DNA of 64,000 nucleotides from an uncultured Collinsella sp. (GCA_900552385.1 URZI01000002.1:138362-202361); one strand, 5' to 3'. Shown: positions 51,117-60,781, counted from the first letter of the stretch. The notes: a model not told the origin generated them from the sequence alone. Numbers and translations: made by a program.

Positions 51117-52985
51117 TTAGGCGGCGACTTTGGCACCCTTGTTCTCGTCGATAAAGAAACGCTTGTACCAGATGAGGAACGTCAGCGTGGTATAGATCTT
51201 GCGCTGGTTGAGCGCGCGGCCCTCAAAGTGATCGTCAAGCAGTTTCATGAGTGCATCCGTGTCAAAGAAATCGGCAGCCCACGGCGCGGTGAAGTACTTC
51301 TTGACGTAGTCGTAGTACTTCTGCTCGCGCAGCCAGAACTTGACCGGCACCGGGAAACCAACCTTCTTGCGCGTGGCCCACTCATCGGGCAGCGTGCGAT
51401 TGGCGGCGTGGCGCAGGACGAGCTTGCAGCCTTCTTCGTTGACGCGGTAATTGGCGGGAATGTGCTCGGCAAATTCCATGACTTTTTTGTCCAGGAACGG
51501 AACGCGAAGCTCCAGTGAGTGTGCCATGCACATCTTGTCGGCCTTGAGCAGAATGTCGCCCGGCAGCCACATGTTCATGTCCAGATACTGCTTCTTGGAG
51601 AGCTCGCAGCAATTGGGAACCTGCTTGTAATACTCGGCGCACATTTCGGCGGCGTTCTTGCCGGTGTCGTAGGCAGGCTTAAGCACCTCGTCGACCTCGG
51701 ACGGGTCGAACACCTTTGCCTGACCCACATACCAGCGCTCGGGGACCTCGGCGCACTTGGTCAAGAAATTGTGACCCTTAAAGTAGGGAAGATGCTGAAC
51801 GAGCGAGCCCAGGGCGCGGCGCACGCCGAGTGGGACGCGCTTCTTGAAGGAGCGCATCTGAGGGGTGTCCTCGTACCACTCGTAGCCGGCGAACAGCTCG
51901 TCTGCACCCTCGCCCGAAAGGACCACGGTGACTTCCTTGGCTGCCATCTGGGCCAGATAGTACAGCGGCACGCTCGAGAGGTTCGATTGCGGCTCGTCCA
52001 TGTGATACTGGATGTCGGGCAGCGCGTCGAAGAACTCGTCGGCGGTGATCATCTTGCGCACGTTCTTGATGCCCAGCTTGTCAGAAAGCTCGGCGGCGTA
52101 GTTGGTCTCGTTGAAGTTCTTGTAATCGAAGCCGACGGAATAGGTGGTGTCGGGCATGAGACAGGCGGCAATGTAGCTGGAGTCCACGCCGCCAGAAAGG
52201 AACGAGCCCACCTTAACATCGGCGATTCGGTGCGCAGCGACGCTTTCGTGCACGACCTTGTCGCACTCGTCCACGTACTCCTCGAAGGTCTTGGAGTTGT
52301 CGTCGGTGAAGTCACAGCTCCAGTAACGCTTGATGTCCATGGTGTTAGTCGTCAGGTCATACGTAAAGCAATGCGCCGGGGCAAGCTTGAACACGCCCTT
52401 AAAGAAGGTCTCCTCCGTGGCGGGGAACTGCAGCGTCAGGTAGGGGCGCAGGGCGTCGTGGTTGACGGCCTTCTCAAACTTGGGATGGTCCAGGAAGCTC
52501 TTGATCTCGGAGCCAAACAGCAGCGAGCCATCGGATGCCTGGTAGTAATAGAACGGCTTGATGCCAAAGATGTCACGGGCGCCAAAGAGTTTGTTCTTGT
52601 TTTGGTCGTGAATCACGAACGCGTACATGCCGCGAAGGCGGTTGACCAGGTCTTCGCCCCACTCCTCGTAACCGTGCACCAGGACCTCGGTGTCGGCGTT
52701 GCAGTGGAAGACGTAGCCAGCGGCCTCGAGCTCGGAGCGGAGCTCCTGGAAGTTGTAGATCTCTCCGTTGAAGACAATCGTGACCTTGCCGTCATCGCTC
52801 GACATGGGCTGGGCACCAGCCTCGGAAAGGTCGAGAATCGAAAGACGGCGGAAGCCAAGCGCGACGTTATCGACGATGTGCTGACCGCCCATATCCGGAC
52901 CGCGATGGATAATGCGATTCATCATGGCCGTGAGAACCAGCTCACTCTGTTCATCTGTACCGGTAAAACCGACAAAACCGCACAT
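51117..52985 (-). CDS. asnB: Asparagine synthase (glutamine-hydrolysing)
   Basis: 622 aa. Cys2 after Met is the glutaminase nucleophile (MCGFVGFTG); HRGPD, NGEIYNFQELR and the synthetase P-loop SFLSGGVDSSYIA with LSGEGADELFAGY follow. It makes asparagine from aspartate, ATP and glutamine. The start at 52983-52985 fits the mature N-terminus and has AAAGGA upstream. Monocistronic, with a promoter at 53043-53071. tRNA-Val lies just downstream. Confidence 0.95.
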   Translation of the reverse strand: MCGFVGFTGTDEQSELVLTAMMNRIIHRGPDMGGQHIVDNVALGFRRLSILDLSEAGAQPMSSDDGKVTIVFNGEIYNFQELRSELEAAGYVFHCNADTEVLVHGYEEWGEDLVNRLRGMYAFVIHDQNKNKLFGARDIFGIKPFYYYQASDGSLLFGSEIKSFLDHPKFEKAVNHDALRPYLTLQFPATEETFFKGVFKLAPAHCFTYDLTTNTMDIKRYWSCDFTDDNSKTFEEYVDECDKVVHESVAAHRIADVKVGSFLSGGVDSSYIAACLMPDTTYSVGFDYKNFNETNYAAELSDKLGIKNVRKMITADEFFDALPDIQYHMDEPQSNLSSVPLYYLAQMAAKEVTVVLSGEGADELFAGYEWYEDTPQMRSFKKRVPLGVRRALGSLVQHLPYFKGHNFLTKCAEVPERWYVGQAKVFDPSEVDEVLKPAYDTGKNAAEMCAEYYKQVPNCCELSKKQYLDMNMWLPGDILLKADKMCMAHSLELRVPFLDKKVMEFAEHIPANYRVNEEGCKLVLRHAANRTLPDEWATRKKVGFPVPVKFWLREQKYYDYVKKYFTAPWAADFFDTDALMKLLDDHFEGRALNQRKIYTTLTFLIWYKRFFIDENKGAKVAA

Positions 52986-53042
52986 GCAAGATCCTTTCTG
53001 CTGACGGCTTAGGTGCACTGCCGCAAGGATTTGCAGCAGTCG

Positions 53043-53071
53043 ATATCAATCAATCCTTACTATCATGCCAA
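53043..53071 (-). promoter_or_regulatory. Promoter of asnB
   Basis: Minus strand TTGGCA (53066-53071), 17-bp spacer, TGATAT (53043-53048). Confidence 0.55.
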
Positions 53072-53110
53072 TCTTTTGTTTCGTGATGGGGCATAAGCGC
53101 CGAGGGGACC

Positions 53111-53153
53111 GAAAAAACCACGGCCCGCACTTCGGGTGAAGTGGCGGGCCGTG
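53111..53153 (-). terminator. Terminator downstream of the transporter remnant
   Basis: Stem 53119-53133/53138-53153 with one bulge; on the minus strand followed by TTTTTTCGG. Confidence 0.85.
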
Positions 53154-53192
53154 ACTGCGATGATTGCCGTGCGCGAGAACGCACAAGAGAGG

Positions 53193-53713
53193 TTAACGCT
53201 TGCCGCGCTCGGCAAGGTGGCGCTCCGCCTTGGTGACGACGTGGATCAGCGGAATCGTCTCAACCAGATAGTAGAGTGCGGCGCAAATGTAGGGTGTGAT
53301 GTTTCCCGTGGTTGCCGTGAGGTTTTTGGAGAACAGCATGAGCTCTACGACACCGACGCTCGAAAGCGGCGACGTATCCTTATAGAACATAACGAACTCG
53401 CTGGTCATGGTGGGGATGACGCAGCGCACGGCCTGCGGAATCACAATGCGCGACATGACTTGGGGCCACGTCATGCCAAGCGAGTAGGCAGCTTCCAATT
53501 GACCAGGCGGGTCGCAATGCCGCCGAGCACGCCGTTGCCGGTGTCTTCGTTTGACTTTGCAGTTGTCGAGGTGACGGTGAGTGTGGAGCCTGTCTCATCG
53601 CCGGCACCCGAGGCGTCCTCGCTCGAAGAGCCGCTCGTCGGTGCCATGCCAAACTGCTCGCCCGTCGGAACCTCTTTGATGATTTCCATACCGGTAAAGG
53701 AGTTCGACACCAT
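53193..53713 (-). pseudogene. Amino-acid ABC transporter remnant (binding-domain fragment plus half a permease)
   Basis: Minus strand. The 5' part (53713 to about 53480) encodes NSFTGMEIIKEVPTGEQFGM, like the last lobe of a family 3 binding protein, then a Ser/Thr/Gly-rich linker. The 3' part (about 53510 to 53193) is in another frame and encodes LEAAYSLGMTWPQVMSRIVI and VLFYKDTS-like text (FVMFYKDTSPLSSVG), the EAA loop and C-terminal helices of a HisM-type permease. The N-terminal half of the permease is missing and the frames do not join. It probably derives from a binding-protein/permease fusion that has suffered deletion and frameshift. No ATPase is nearby. Confidence 0.75.
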
Positions 53714-53904
53714 CCATTTTGTAGGGCAGGGCTCTTGTTATTTCGAATTAACCGCGCGCCGATCCTTGCAAGTTTTTAGGATGCTGAGACACTCGCAAGG
53801 TCAGGTAGCATATTAGGATGGTTGATAATACGAAGGACGTGGCCGGATTCATCTGAAACGGTCTTTGCTCTTTTAAGGTTAGGTTTAGCGAGAGAGGTCG
53901 TTAT

Positions 53905-55422
53905 ATGTCGGATACGACGCAGGAGAAGCTGGCTTTGATGCGCTATGTAGAGCTGCTCGAGGCCGAGGCCCTTGTTGTTTCCAAGCCGGATACTCTATAC
54001 GACCAGCGCATCGAGTTTGCGACCGACGACTCGCGCCAGGTGCGTCCGGGCACATTGTTTGTTTGCAAGGGCCGTGCGTTCAAGCGCGAGTATCTGGTCT
54101 CCGCGATTGCCGATGGCGCCGTGGCGTACGTGTCCGAGGTCGATTATGACGTCGATATTCCCGCTGTGATCGTCAACGATATCCGTCGTACGCTTGCTGT
54201 GGTGGCGGATGCCTATTACTGCCACCCTTCGGGCAAGGTGAAGGTCTGCGCTTTTACCGGTACCAAGGGCAAGTCGACCTGCAGCTTCTATCTGCGCGGC
54301 ATTCTTGCCAACGAGGCAAAGCTCACGGGCTGCCATCGGCCTGCCCTCAATACGGGTATCGAGTTCGATGACGGTATCGAGGCGGGCCCTTCCATGCTGA
54401 CGACTCCCGAGTCCTTCCTCTTGCAGTCGCGTATCGCACATGCCGCCGAGGCGGGCGCTCCGTGGCTGGTCATGGAGGCGTCGAGCCAGGGCCTCAAATA
54501 CGAGCGTACGGGCAAGATTGCCTTTGAAGTGGGCGCCTTTACCAATATCGGCGAGGACCACATCTCGCCGATTGAGCACCCCACGCTCGAGGATTACTTT
54601 GCCAGCAAGCTCAAGATTTTTTCGCAGAGCCGTTTTGCCGTGGTCAACCTCGATATGGACCACGTTGACCGCGTGCTCGAGGCGGCGTCCCGCTGCGAGC
54701 GTACGGTGACGTTCTCCCTGACCGACGAGCGTGCCGACGTGCTTGCGCTGGCGATTCATAATGGCGACTGCGGCATGGTGGCAACAGTGCGTACGCCCCG
54801 CTTTACGCGTGACATTGTGATTCCCACGCCGGTTAAGTTCAATGTGTCCAACGCGCTTGCCGCTATTGCCTGCGCCGAGGCCCTGGGCATTTCCGAAGAG
54901 GGCATCGTCCATGGCTTTGAGGGCGTCTTCGTTCCCGGCCGCATGGAGCTCTATCCGTCCGCATCGGGCAAGATTTTGGGCGTCGTTGACTTTGCGCACA
55001 ACGGCATGAGCCTCGAGACGCTTTTGCGCGACCTGCACGAGAACTATCCCGAGCGTGAGCTGGCGGTTGTCTTTGGTGCAACGGGCGGCAAGGGCGTCGA
55101 TCGCCGCACCACGATGGGTATTGCCGCCGGCAAGTACGCCGATCGCATCGTGATTACCGAGGATGACCCCGGCCCCGAGGACGTCGGGGACATTTGTGCC
55201 GAGATTGCGCGCAATGTCCAGGCGCAGGGAAACGACAACTGGCAGATTGTGACCGACCGTACCGCCGCTATCGAGGCGGCCGTGCGCGAGACCGAGCGCC
55301 CCGCTGTGGTCATCGTGACCGGTAAGGGCGAGGAGGAGTGCATGCTGCGCAAGAACGGACCCGAGCCCTGCGAGCGCGATGGCTTGGTTCTCAAGCGCAT
55401 CCTTGCGGCGTACGATGCCTAA
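53905..55422 (+). CDS. murE: UDP-N-acetylmuramoyl-tripeptide synthetase (MurE)
   Basis: 505 aa. N-terminal uridine-binding domain (DSRQVRPGTLFVCKGRAFK), ATP loop FTGTKGKSTCSFYL (about 118-124), the GAFTNIGEDHISPIEHPTLE central motif and VFGATGGKGVDRRTTMG. It adds the third residue to UDP-MurNAc-Ala-Glu. The specificity loop near residues 418-425 reads EDDPGPED instead of the DNPR of meso-diaminopimelate enzymes, so the added residue is probably not DAP. ATG 53905 follows GCGAGAGAGG. Near murI (56.6 kb), also for cell wall. Confidence 0.88.
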   Translation: MSDTTQEKLALMRYVELLEAEALVVSKPDTLYDQRIEFATDDSRQVRPGTLFVCKGRAFKREYLVSAIADGAVAYVSEVDYDVDIPAVIVNDIRRTLAVVADAYYCHPSGKVKVCAFTGTKGKSTCSFYLRGILANEAKLTGCHRPALNTGIEFDDGIEAGPSMLTTPESFLLQSRIAHAAEAGAPWLVMEASSQGLKYERTGKIAFEVGAFTNIGEDHISPIEHPTLEDYFASKLKIFSQSRFAVVNLDMDHVDRVLEAASRCERTVTFSLTDERADVLALAIHNGDCGMVATVRTPRFTRDIVIPTPVKFNVSNALAAIACAEALGISEEGIVHGFEGVFVPGRMELYPSASGKILGVVDFAHNGMSLETLLRDLHENYPERELAVVFGATGGKGVDRRTTMGIAAGKYADRIVITEDDPGPEDVGDICAEIARNVQAQGNDNWQIVTDRTAAIEAAVRETERPAVVIVTGKGEEECMLRKNGPEPCERDGLVLKRILAAYDA

Positions 55423-55484
55423 ACACTGCCGCCTTTAGGATGGCGTTTGCGGACCCCGGCGTCTGATGATGCAATGCCTTCTAG

Positions 55485-55550
55485 GTGTGCTTACCCTAGG
55501 GAAAACACGCCTGTGGGCCCGTAAGCGTGTTTGCCTTAGGGAAAACACGC
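55485..55550. repeat. Two 26-bp palindromic direct repeats
   Basis: 55485-55510 and 55525-55550, period 40 bp, share CC(C/T)TAGGGAAAACACGC; each can fold because GCGTGTTT pairs with AAACACGC (perfect in the second). Confidence 0.65.
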
Positions 55551-55588
55551 TATCAAGATTAAACCTCTTCTACGTAAACGGAGTGACC

Positions 55589-56500
55589 ATGTCCCATAAC
55601 ACCCTGCCTACCGTTACCGAGCTGTCGGGCGAGCTGCGCGAGCGCCTCGCCAAGGTCAAGTATGTCTTTACTGATCTGGACGCCACAATGCTCGCGCCCG
55701 GTTCGTGCGTGTTGCGCGACAACGACGGCAATCCCTCGACCAAGCTCGTCGAGGCCGTCGTGGCGCTTGCCCGCGCCGGCATCCAGGTGATTCCCACCTC
55801 GGGTCGCAACCGCACCATGATCCACGAGGACGCCCGCGTGCTCGGCCTCAACTCCTACATTGGCGAGATGGGTGGCCTGGTCATGTACGACCTCAAGGCC
55901 AACGATTGGGAGTATCTGACTGGCGATATGCCCTACGATCCCGCATCGGGCCTTACGCCGCACCAGGTGATCGAGCAGACTGGCGTGTGCGAGAAGATTC
56001 TCGCTCGCTGGCCGCATAAGATCGAGTACCACAACGATATGTCGACCGGATACAAGTATCGCGAGGTCACCGTCGGCATGCGTGGCGATGTTCCCGATGA
56101 CGAGGTCCAGGCTATCCTGGACGAGGCAGGCTGCGGTTTGGTCTGGGCATGCAACGGCCATCTGACGCACCTGTCCAAGCCCACGACGCTCGAGCTCGAT
56201 CGCGTCGAGGACGGGCGTGCCTTTAATATCAATCCGGCTGGTCTTAATAAGGGCGTCGCGATTGCGCGCTTCTGCGAGCATTTGGGTATCGAGCGCGAGG
56301 AGACGCTGGCGCTCGGCGATTCCGAGTCCGACTTCTATATGGCCGATCACGTTGGCATGTTCTGCTTGGTCGAAAACGGTCTGACGAGCGCTGGTGCGCC
56401 TGAGTTCCTGGATGCGTGCGACAACGCCTTTGTTACGCGCGGCAAGATCGTCGATGGCTGGGTCGCGACGGCCGAGCTGCTCGTTGCGGCCCGTTCGTAA
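55589..56500 (+). CDS. HAD-IIB family hydrolase
   Basis: 303 aa. FTDLDATML contains the Asp nucleophile in an unusual DxDAT form (T and A in place of G at DxDGT), followed by TSGRNRTMI and the late motif LALGDSESDFYMAD. Cytoplasmic phosphatase of unknown substrate. ATG 55589 follows ACGGAGTG; the open frame further upstream is not supported. Between murE and murI, though no functional link is known. Confidence 0.82.
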   Translation: MSHNTLPTVTELSGELRERLAKVKYVFTDLDATMLAPGSCVLRDNDGNPSTKLVEAVVALARAGIQVIPTSGRNRTMIHEDARVLGLNSYIGEMGGLVMYDLKANDWEYLTGDMPYDPASGLTPHQVIEQTGVCEKILARWPHKIEYHNDMSTGYKYREVTVGMRGDVPDDEVQAILDEAGCGLVWACNGHLTHLSKPTTLELDRVEDGRAFNINPAGLNKGVAIARFCEHLGIEREETLALGDSESDFYMADHVGMFCLVENGLTSAGAPEFLDACDNAFVTRGKIVDGWVATAELLVAARS

Positions 56501-56551
56501 GCCGATGCGATTACATGGGGCCATATCCTTTTGAGAGAATCTGGTGAGGTA

Positions 56552-57436
56552 ATGTCCGATATCGAGAATCTGGCTGGGGACACGCGTCCGATTGGCGTGT
56601 TCGATTCGGGACTAGGCGGCCTGACGGTTGCGCGCGCGATCGCGACGGCGCTTCCGCACGAGTCCGTCTACTATTTTGGTGACACCAAACGTTGCCCCTA
56701 CGGCACCCGCACCGAGGACGAGGTGCGCTCGTTTGCGCTGCAGGCGGGTCGCTGGCTTTCGAGGCACGACGTCAAGATCATGGTCATCGCCTGCAATACG
56801 GCGACGGCCGCGGCGCTTCGTCTGGCGCAACAGGTGCTCGATGTTCCCGTGATCGGCGTGATCGCGCCGGGCGCGCGTGCGGCCATCAACAGCACCCGCA
56901 CGCGCCGCGTGGGCGTGCTCGCCACCAACCTCACCATCCGCTCGGGTGCCTACACGCGCGCCATCCAGGATCTGGATGCCGGCGTGGACGTGTACGGCTG
57001 CCCTGCCTCGAGCTTTGTCGAGGTTGTCGAGCACGAGCTCGCCTCGGGCGCGCATCTGCAGGAGCAGTGGCTCGAGAACGAGGATGTCTTTGATACGCCT
57101 GCCGTGCGTGCGCTGGTCGGCGCCACGGTCGAGCCGCTGCACGATCGCGGCATCGATACCGTGGTGCTTGGGTGCACGCACTTTCCACTGCTGGTGGGGC
57201 CCATTCGCCATGCGCTGGGACCCGGGGTGCGCGTGGTGAGTTCTGCCGAGGAAACCACCTGCGAGCTGACCGATATCCTCACGCGTCGTGAGCAGCTTGC
57301 GGGCGATACTGCCGAGCCGCAGCATCGTTTTGCCACGACGGCCGATAACATTGCCGAGTTTGCGGTGGCGGGCAGCTTTATCTTTGGCCAGCCGCTCAAA
57401 AGCATCGAGCATATCGATATCGACGAACTTAAATAG
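56552..57436 (+). CDS. murI: Glutamate racemase
   Basis: 294 aa. [17 protein letters not shown], the two catalytic cysteines in [12 protein letters not shown] and [10 protein letters not shown], and KRCPYGTRT. It makes D-glutamate for peptidoglycan, the residue used just before MurE acts. ATG 56552 follows TGAGGT. It shares the cell-wall theme with murE, 1.1 kb upstream, and lies 47 bp before rph. Confidence 0.94.
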   Translation: MSDIENLAGDTRPIGVFDSGLGGLTVARAIATALPHESVYYFGDTKRCPYGTRTEDEVRSFALQAGRWLSRHDVKIMVIACNTATAAALRLAQQVLDVPVIGVIAPGARAAINSTRTRRVGVLATNLTIRSGAYTRAIQDLDAGVDVYGCPASSFVEVVEHELASGAHLQEQWLENEDVFDTPAVRALVGATVEPLHDRGIDTVVLGCTHFPLLVGPIRHALGPGVRVVSSAEETTCELTDILTRREQLAGDTAEPQHRFATTADNIAEFAVAGSFIFGQPLKSIEHIDIDELK

Positions 57437-57483
57437 ACGTCGTTCGAAGTATTCGCCCTCATCTTTCGCCGAAAGGACATTTT

Positions 57484-58209
57484 ATGGAGTATATGCAGGT
57501 CAACCGTACCAACGGTCGCGCAGCCGACGAGCTGCGCCCCGTCCAGCTCACCCGCGGCGTGATGAAGCATGCTCACGGATCGTGCCTGGCCGAGTTTGGC
57601 GACACGCGCGTGCTGTGTGCCGCTACCATTGAGGAGGGCGTGCCGGGTTGGCGCAAGGGCGCCAAGGCCGGATGGGTGACTGCCGAGTATGCGATGCTGC
57701 CGGCATCGACCGGCAAGCGCTGCAAGCGCGAGCATGCTAACCGCAAGGGCCGTTCCATGGAAATCGAGCGCCTCATCGGACGCAGTCTGCGCACCGTCGT
57801 CAACATGAAGGCGCTTGGCGAATACACCGTCACCGTCGACTGCGACGTGATCCAGGCCGATGGCGGCACGCGCACGGCGAGTATCACCGGCGCCTGGGTG
57901 GCGCTGCACGATGCGCTCGCCACTTGGGTCGAGGCCGGCAAGCTCGAGCACATTCCGCTCATAGGTCAGGTCGCCGCCGTCTCCATGGGTGTTGTCGACG
58001 GCAACACGCTGCTCGACCTCGATTATTCCGAGGACAGCCATGCCGAGGTCGATATGAATCTCGTCGCCACCGATACCGGCGAGATGATCGAGCTTCAGGG
58101 TACCGGCGAGCAGGTGCCTTTCGACCGCAAACGTCTCAACGCTCTGCTCGACCTGGGCGACAAGGGCATCGCCGAGCTCATCGAGCTCCAGCGCCGGGTT
58201 CTCGCCTAA
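57484..58209 (+). CDS. rph: Ribonuclease PH
   Basis: 241 aa. [40 protein letters not shown] and [15 protein letters not shown] (catalytic acidic cluster) are all conserved. It trims tRNA 3' ends by phosphorolysis. ATG 57484 follows GAAAGGAC. A dispersed palindrome starts in its stop codon; rdgB and dtd follow in the usual rph-rdgB order. Confidence 0.95.
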   Translation: MEYMQVNRTNGRAADELRPVQLTRGVMKHAHGSCLAEFGDTRVLCAATIEEGVPGWRKGAKAGWVTAEYAMLPASTGKRCKREHANRKGRSMEIERLIGRSLRTVVNMKALGEYTVTVDCDVIQADGGTRTASITGAWVALHDALATWVEAGKLEHIPLIGQVAAVSMGVVDGNTLLDLDYSEDSHAEVDMNLVATDTGEMIELQGTGEQVPFDRKRLNALLDLGDKGIAELIELQRRVLA

Positions 58210-58259
58210 CCTGCCAAAAAGGGACAGGTTTATTTTGGCAGGTTTTATCTGCGAAAACG
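58208..58259 (+). repeat. Dispersed palindrome, long form, at the rph stop
   Basis: Starts in the TAA: AACCTGCCAAAAAGGGACAG, then GTTTATTTTGGCAGGTT and the tail TTATCTGCGAAAACG. Nearly the complement of 27068-27120. Confidence 0.8.
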
Positions 58260-58352
58260 TCTAGATACAAGGCTGTCGTTGATTGAGAGGGGAGAGGCCG
58301 AGGTCCTCATCGCCCTCAGCGCGGCATTGCTTTAGAGAGAAGGAGGCCAGCT

Positions 58353-58994
58353 ATGGCACTTGAGAAAATCGATATCGATACGCTCGACCCGGCGGCGACT
58401 ATCGTCGTGGCAACGGGAAATGCCCACAAGCTCACCGAGATTGAAGCCATTTTGGGCAAGGTTATGCCCGATGTGCGCTTTGTGGCACTGGGCCAGCTGG
58501 GCGATTTTGATGACCCCGAGGAAAATGGCACGACGTTTTTGGAGAACGCCATCATCAAGGCCCAGGCTGCGGTCGAGGAGACGGGCCTTATGGCCATCGC
58601 CGACGATTCCGGTCTGGTCGTTGACGTTCTGGACGGTGAGCCGGGCGTGTATAGCGCGCGCTATGCGGGCGTGCACGGTGATGATGCCGCCAACAATGCC
58701 AAGCTCCTCGTGAACCTGGAAGGCGTGGCGGACGAGGACCGCACTGCACGCTTTATGAGCGTCGTCGCGCTCATCGACCAGGACGGCCTGGTCACCTATG
58801 GCGAGGGCGCCTGCGAGGGCGTTATCGCGCACGAGGGTCGCGGCGATCACGGCTTTGGCTACGATCCGCTGTTCCTGCCGGTCGATACGCCGGGCAAGAC
58901 CATGGCAGAGCTCACGGCGGACGAGAAAAACGCCATCAGCCATCGCTTCCACGCGCTCGAGCATCTGTCCGCCAAGCTGACGGGCGAGGAGTAG
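58353..58994 (+). CDS. rdgB: XTP/dITP diphosphatase (RdgB/HAM1)
   Basis: 213 aa. VVATGNAHKLTEIEAIL, ADDSGLVVDVLDGEPGVYSA (with the catalytic acidic residue) and GDHGFGYDPLFLP. It removes non-canonical purine nucleotides. ATG 58353 follows AGAAGGAGG. The stop is 3 bp before dtd, so they are co-translated. Confidence 0.95.
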   Translation: MALEKIDIDTLDPAATIVVATGNAHKLTEIEAILGKVMPDVRFVALGQLGDFDDPEENGTTFLENAIIKAQAAVEETGLMAIADDSGLVVDVLDGEPGVYSARYAGVHGDDAANNAKLLVNLEGVADEDRTARFMSVVALIDQDGLVTYGEGACEGVIAHEGRGDHGFGYDPLFLPVDTPGKTMAELTADEKNAISHRFHALEHLSAKLTGEE

Positions 58995-58997
58995 ACT

Positions 58998-59444
58998 GTG
59001 CGTGCGGTGGTGCAGCGCGTGCTCAACGCTGGCGTGACGGTCGACGGCGAGTGCGTGGGTCGCATTGGGCGCGGCTATCTGGTGCTGCTGGGCGTGGGTC
59101 ATGACGATACGCGTGCCGAGGCCGATAAGCTGTGGGGCAAACTCCGGGGCTTGCGCATCAACGAGGACGAGGACGGCAAGACCAATCTGGCGCTCGCCGA
59201 TGTCGATGGCGAGGTACTCGTGGTGTCGCAGTTCACGCTGTTTGCCGATTGCCGCCATGGTCGTCGTCCGTCGTTTACGGACGCCGGCGCGCCCGATGTC
59301 GCTAACGAGCTTTACGAGTATTTTCTAACGCTCGTCGCCCAAGATGTTGAGCACGTGGCGCACGGAATCTTTGGTGCCGACATGAAGGTCGACCTCGTCA
59401 ACGACGGACCGTTCACGATCGTCCTGGACACCGACAACCTTTAG
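58998..59444 (+). CDS. dtd: D-aminoacyl-tRNA deacylase
   Basis: 148 aa from GTG 58998. RAVVQRVLNAGVTVDG at the N-terminus, SQFTLFADCRHGRRPSFTDA (active-site SQFTL) and the C-terminal FGADMKVDLVNDGPFTIVLD (the Gly-cisPro-type motif appears as NDGPFT). It frees D-amino acids wrongly attached to tRNA. Start preceded by GAGGAGTAG. Confidence 0.95.
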   Translation: MRAVVQRVLNAGVTVDGECVGRIGRGYLVLLGVGHDDTRAEADKLWGKLRGLRINEDEDGKTNLALADVDGEVLVVSQFTLFADCRHGRRPSFTDAGAPDVANELYEYFLTLVAQDVEHVAHGIFGADMKVDLVNDGPFTIVLDTDNL

Positions 59445-59472
59445 GTTACGCGGTTTTACCAAATCTCGTAAC
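59445..59472. repeat. Degenerate copy of the GTTACGCGG palindrome
   Basis: GTTACGCGGTTTTAC start matches 63918, and the end CGTAAC pairs with it, but the right arm is degenerate. It begins 1 bp after the dtd stop codon. Confidence 0.5.
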
Positions 59473-59585
59473 TACTCTATTTAGCTACTTGCGTATGTCG
59501 GCAGTAGGGTGCTATAGTATTAGAGTTTTGTCTATCTTAGGGGTATTATCCCCTTTTTGAATTGCACCCTCTGGAGGCCCCGTTC

Positions 59586-59882
59586 ATGGAAGAGATGGAA
59601 GTCAATCACGTCGACGACATCCACGAGAAGCTGACCGATATGGTGGGCGATCGCGTTAAGGTGAAGGCCAACATGGGCCGTACCCGCGTCGTCGAGCGCA
59701 TGGGCACCATCAAGAGCGTCCATCCCGCCGTCTTTATCGTCGAGGTTGACGAGCGCCGCGGCCGCAAGTCGCGTCAGTCCTACCAGTATATCGATGTTCT
59801 CACCGGTCAGGTCGAGCTGTTCGACCCCGAGAATGGCGAGCACATCTTTACCCCGCTCGGCAATCAGCTCGAGGAGCACTAA
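59586..59882 (+). CDS. Veg family protein
   Basis: 98 aa from ATG 59586, 9 bp after TGGAGG. DRVKVKANMGRTRVVERMGT and IDVLTGQVELFDPENGEHIF are the family core. Veg proteins of Gram-positive bacteria are highly expressed and affect biofilm regulation in Bacillus; the role here is unknown. ispE begins 2 bp after the stop, so the two are coupled. Confidence 0.85.
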   Translation: MEEMEVNHVDDIHEKLTDMVGDRVKVKANMGRTRVVERMGTIKSVHPAVFIVEVDERRGRKSRQSYQYIDVLTGQVELFDPENGEHIFTPLGNQLEEH

Positions 59883-59884
59883 CG

Positions 59885-60781
59885 GTGGCCAATCGGTCCC
59901 TGACCCTTTCCGCGCCGGCAAAGATCAACCTATATTTGGGGGTTCATACCGAGCGCGATGCCCGCGGCTATCACAGGGTCGATTCCCTGATGGCAGCCGT
60001 CGGCCTAGCCGATATCGTGACGGTCGCGCCGGCGCAGGCGCTGACCGTCCAGACGGTTCCGGCATCCGACTTTCCCATGCAAAAGAATACTGCGTACCGC
60101 GCGGCGGTCGCTATGGCCGAGCACTATGGGCACGAGGCCAATGTTTGCGTGACGATCGAAAAGCGCATTCCGCTGTGCGCCGGCTTGGGCGGTCCTTCGA
60201 CCGACGCCGCAGCGGTTATCGTTGCCCTGGCTGAGTTGTGGGGCATCGACCGCGCCGATCCCACGCTGGACGATATTGCACGCGGTATCGGCGCCGACGT
60301 GCCGTTCTTTTTGCATGCCAGCCCCGCGTTCTATGTGGGTGGGGGAGACGTGTTGGCTGTCGAGTATCCCGCGTTGCCCGCAACGCCCGTCGTGCTGGTC
60401 AAGCCGCGCGAGGCAAGCGTTTCAACGATTGAGGCCTATCGACGTTTCGACGAGGCTCCGGTGCCCGCGACTGCGCTCGGCGCCATCGCCTCGGCTCTCC
60501 GCATGGGCGATGCCAAGACGGCGTATTCGCTCATCCACAACAATCTGGGCGTCATTTCCGCGCAAATGGAGCCGCAAATTCAAACCGTGCTTGACTGGCT
60601 TCGAGCGCAGGAGGGAATCATTGCCGTAGACGTCTGCGGTTCGGGTGCCTGCTCGTTTGCCATTTGCGATACGGCCACCACAGCTGCAGACCTGATAACG
60701 GCGGCGCGGCAAAACGGCTGGTGGGCGGTCGCAACCGAGCTCATTTCGAATACCGTCCGCATTGTCGACTCAAAGAAGTAA
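59885..60781 (+). CDS. ispE: 4-diphosphocytidyl-2-C-methyl-D-erythritol kinase
   Basis: 298 aa from GTG 59885. N-terminal APAKINLYLGVHTERDARGY with the catalytic Lys, the GHMP phosphate loop PLCAGLGGPSTDAAAV and C-terminal VCGSGACSFAI. It phosphorylates the MEP-pathway intermediate CDP-ME; dxs at 7.5-9.2 kb makes the pathway's first product. Confidence 0.93.
   Translation: MANRSLTLSAPAKINLYLGVHTERDARGYHRVDSLMAAVGLADIVTVAPAQALTVQTVPASDFPMQKNTAYRAAVAMAEHYGHEANVCVTIEKRIPLCAGLGGPSTDAAAVIVALAELWGIDRADPTLDDIARGIGADVPFFLHASPAFYVGGGDVLAVEYPALPATPVVLVKPREASVSTIEAYRRFDEAPVPATALGAIASALRMGDAKTAYSLIHNNLGVISAQMEPQIQTVLDWLRAQEGIIAVDVCGSGACSFAICDTATTAADLITAARQNGWWAVATELISNTVRIVDSKK

Noticed and set aside
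53820..53860. 13-codon ORF before murE (MVDNTKDVAGFI)
   Set aside because: No ribosome binding site and no coupling to murE.
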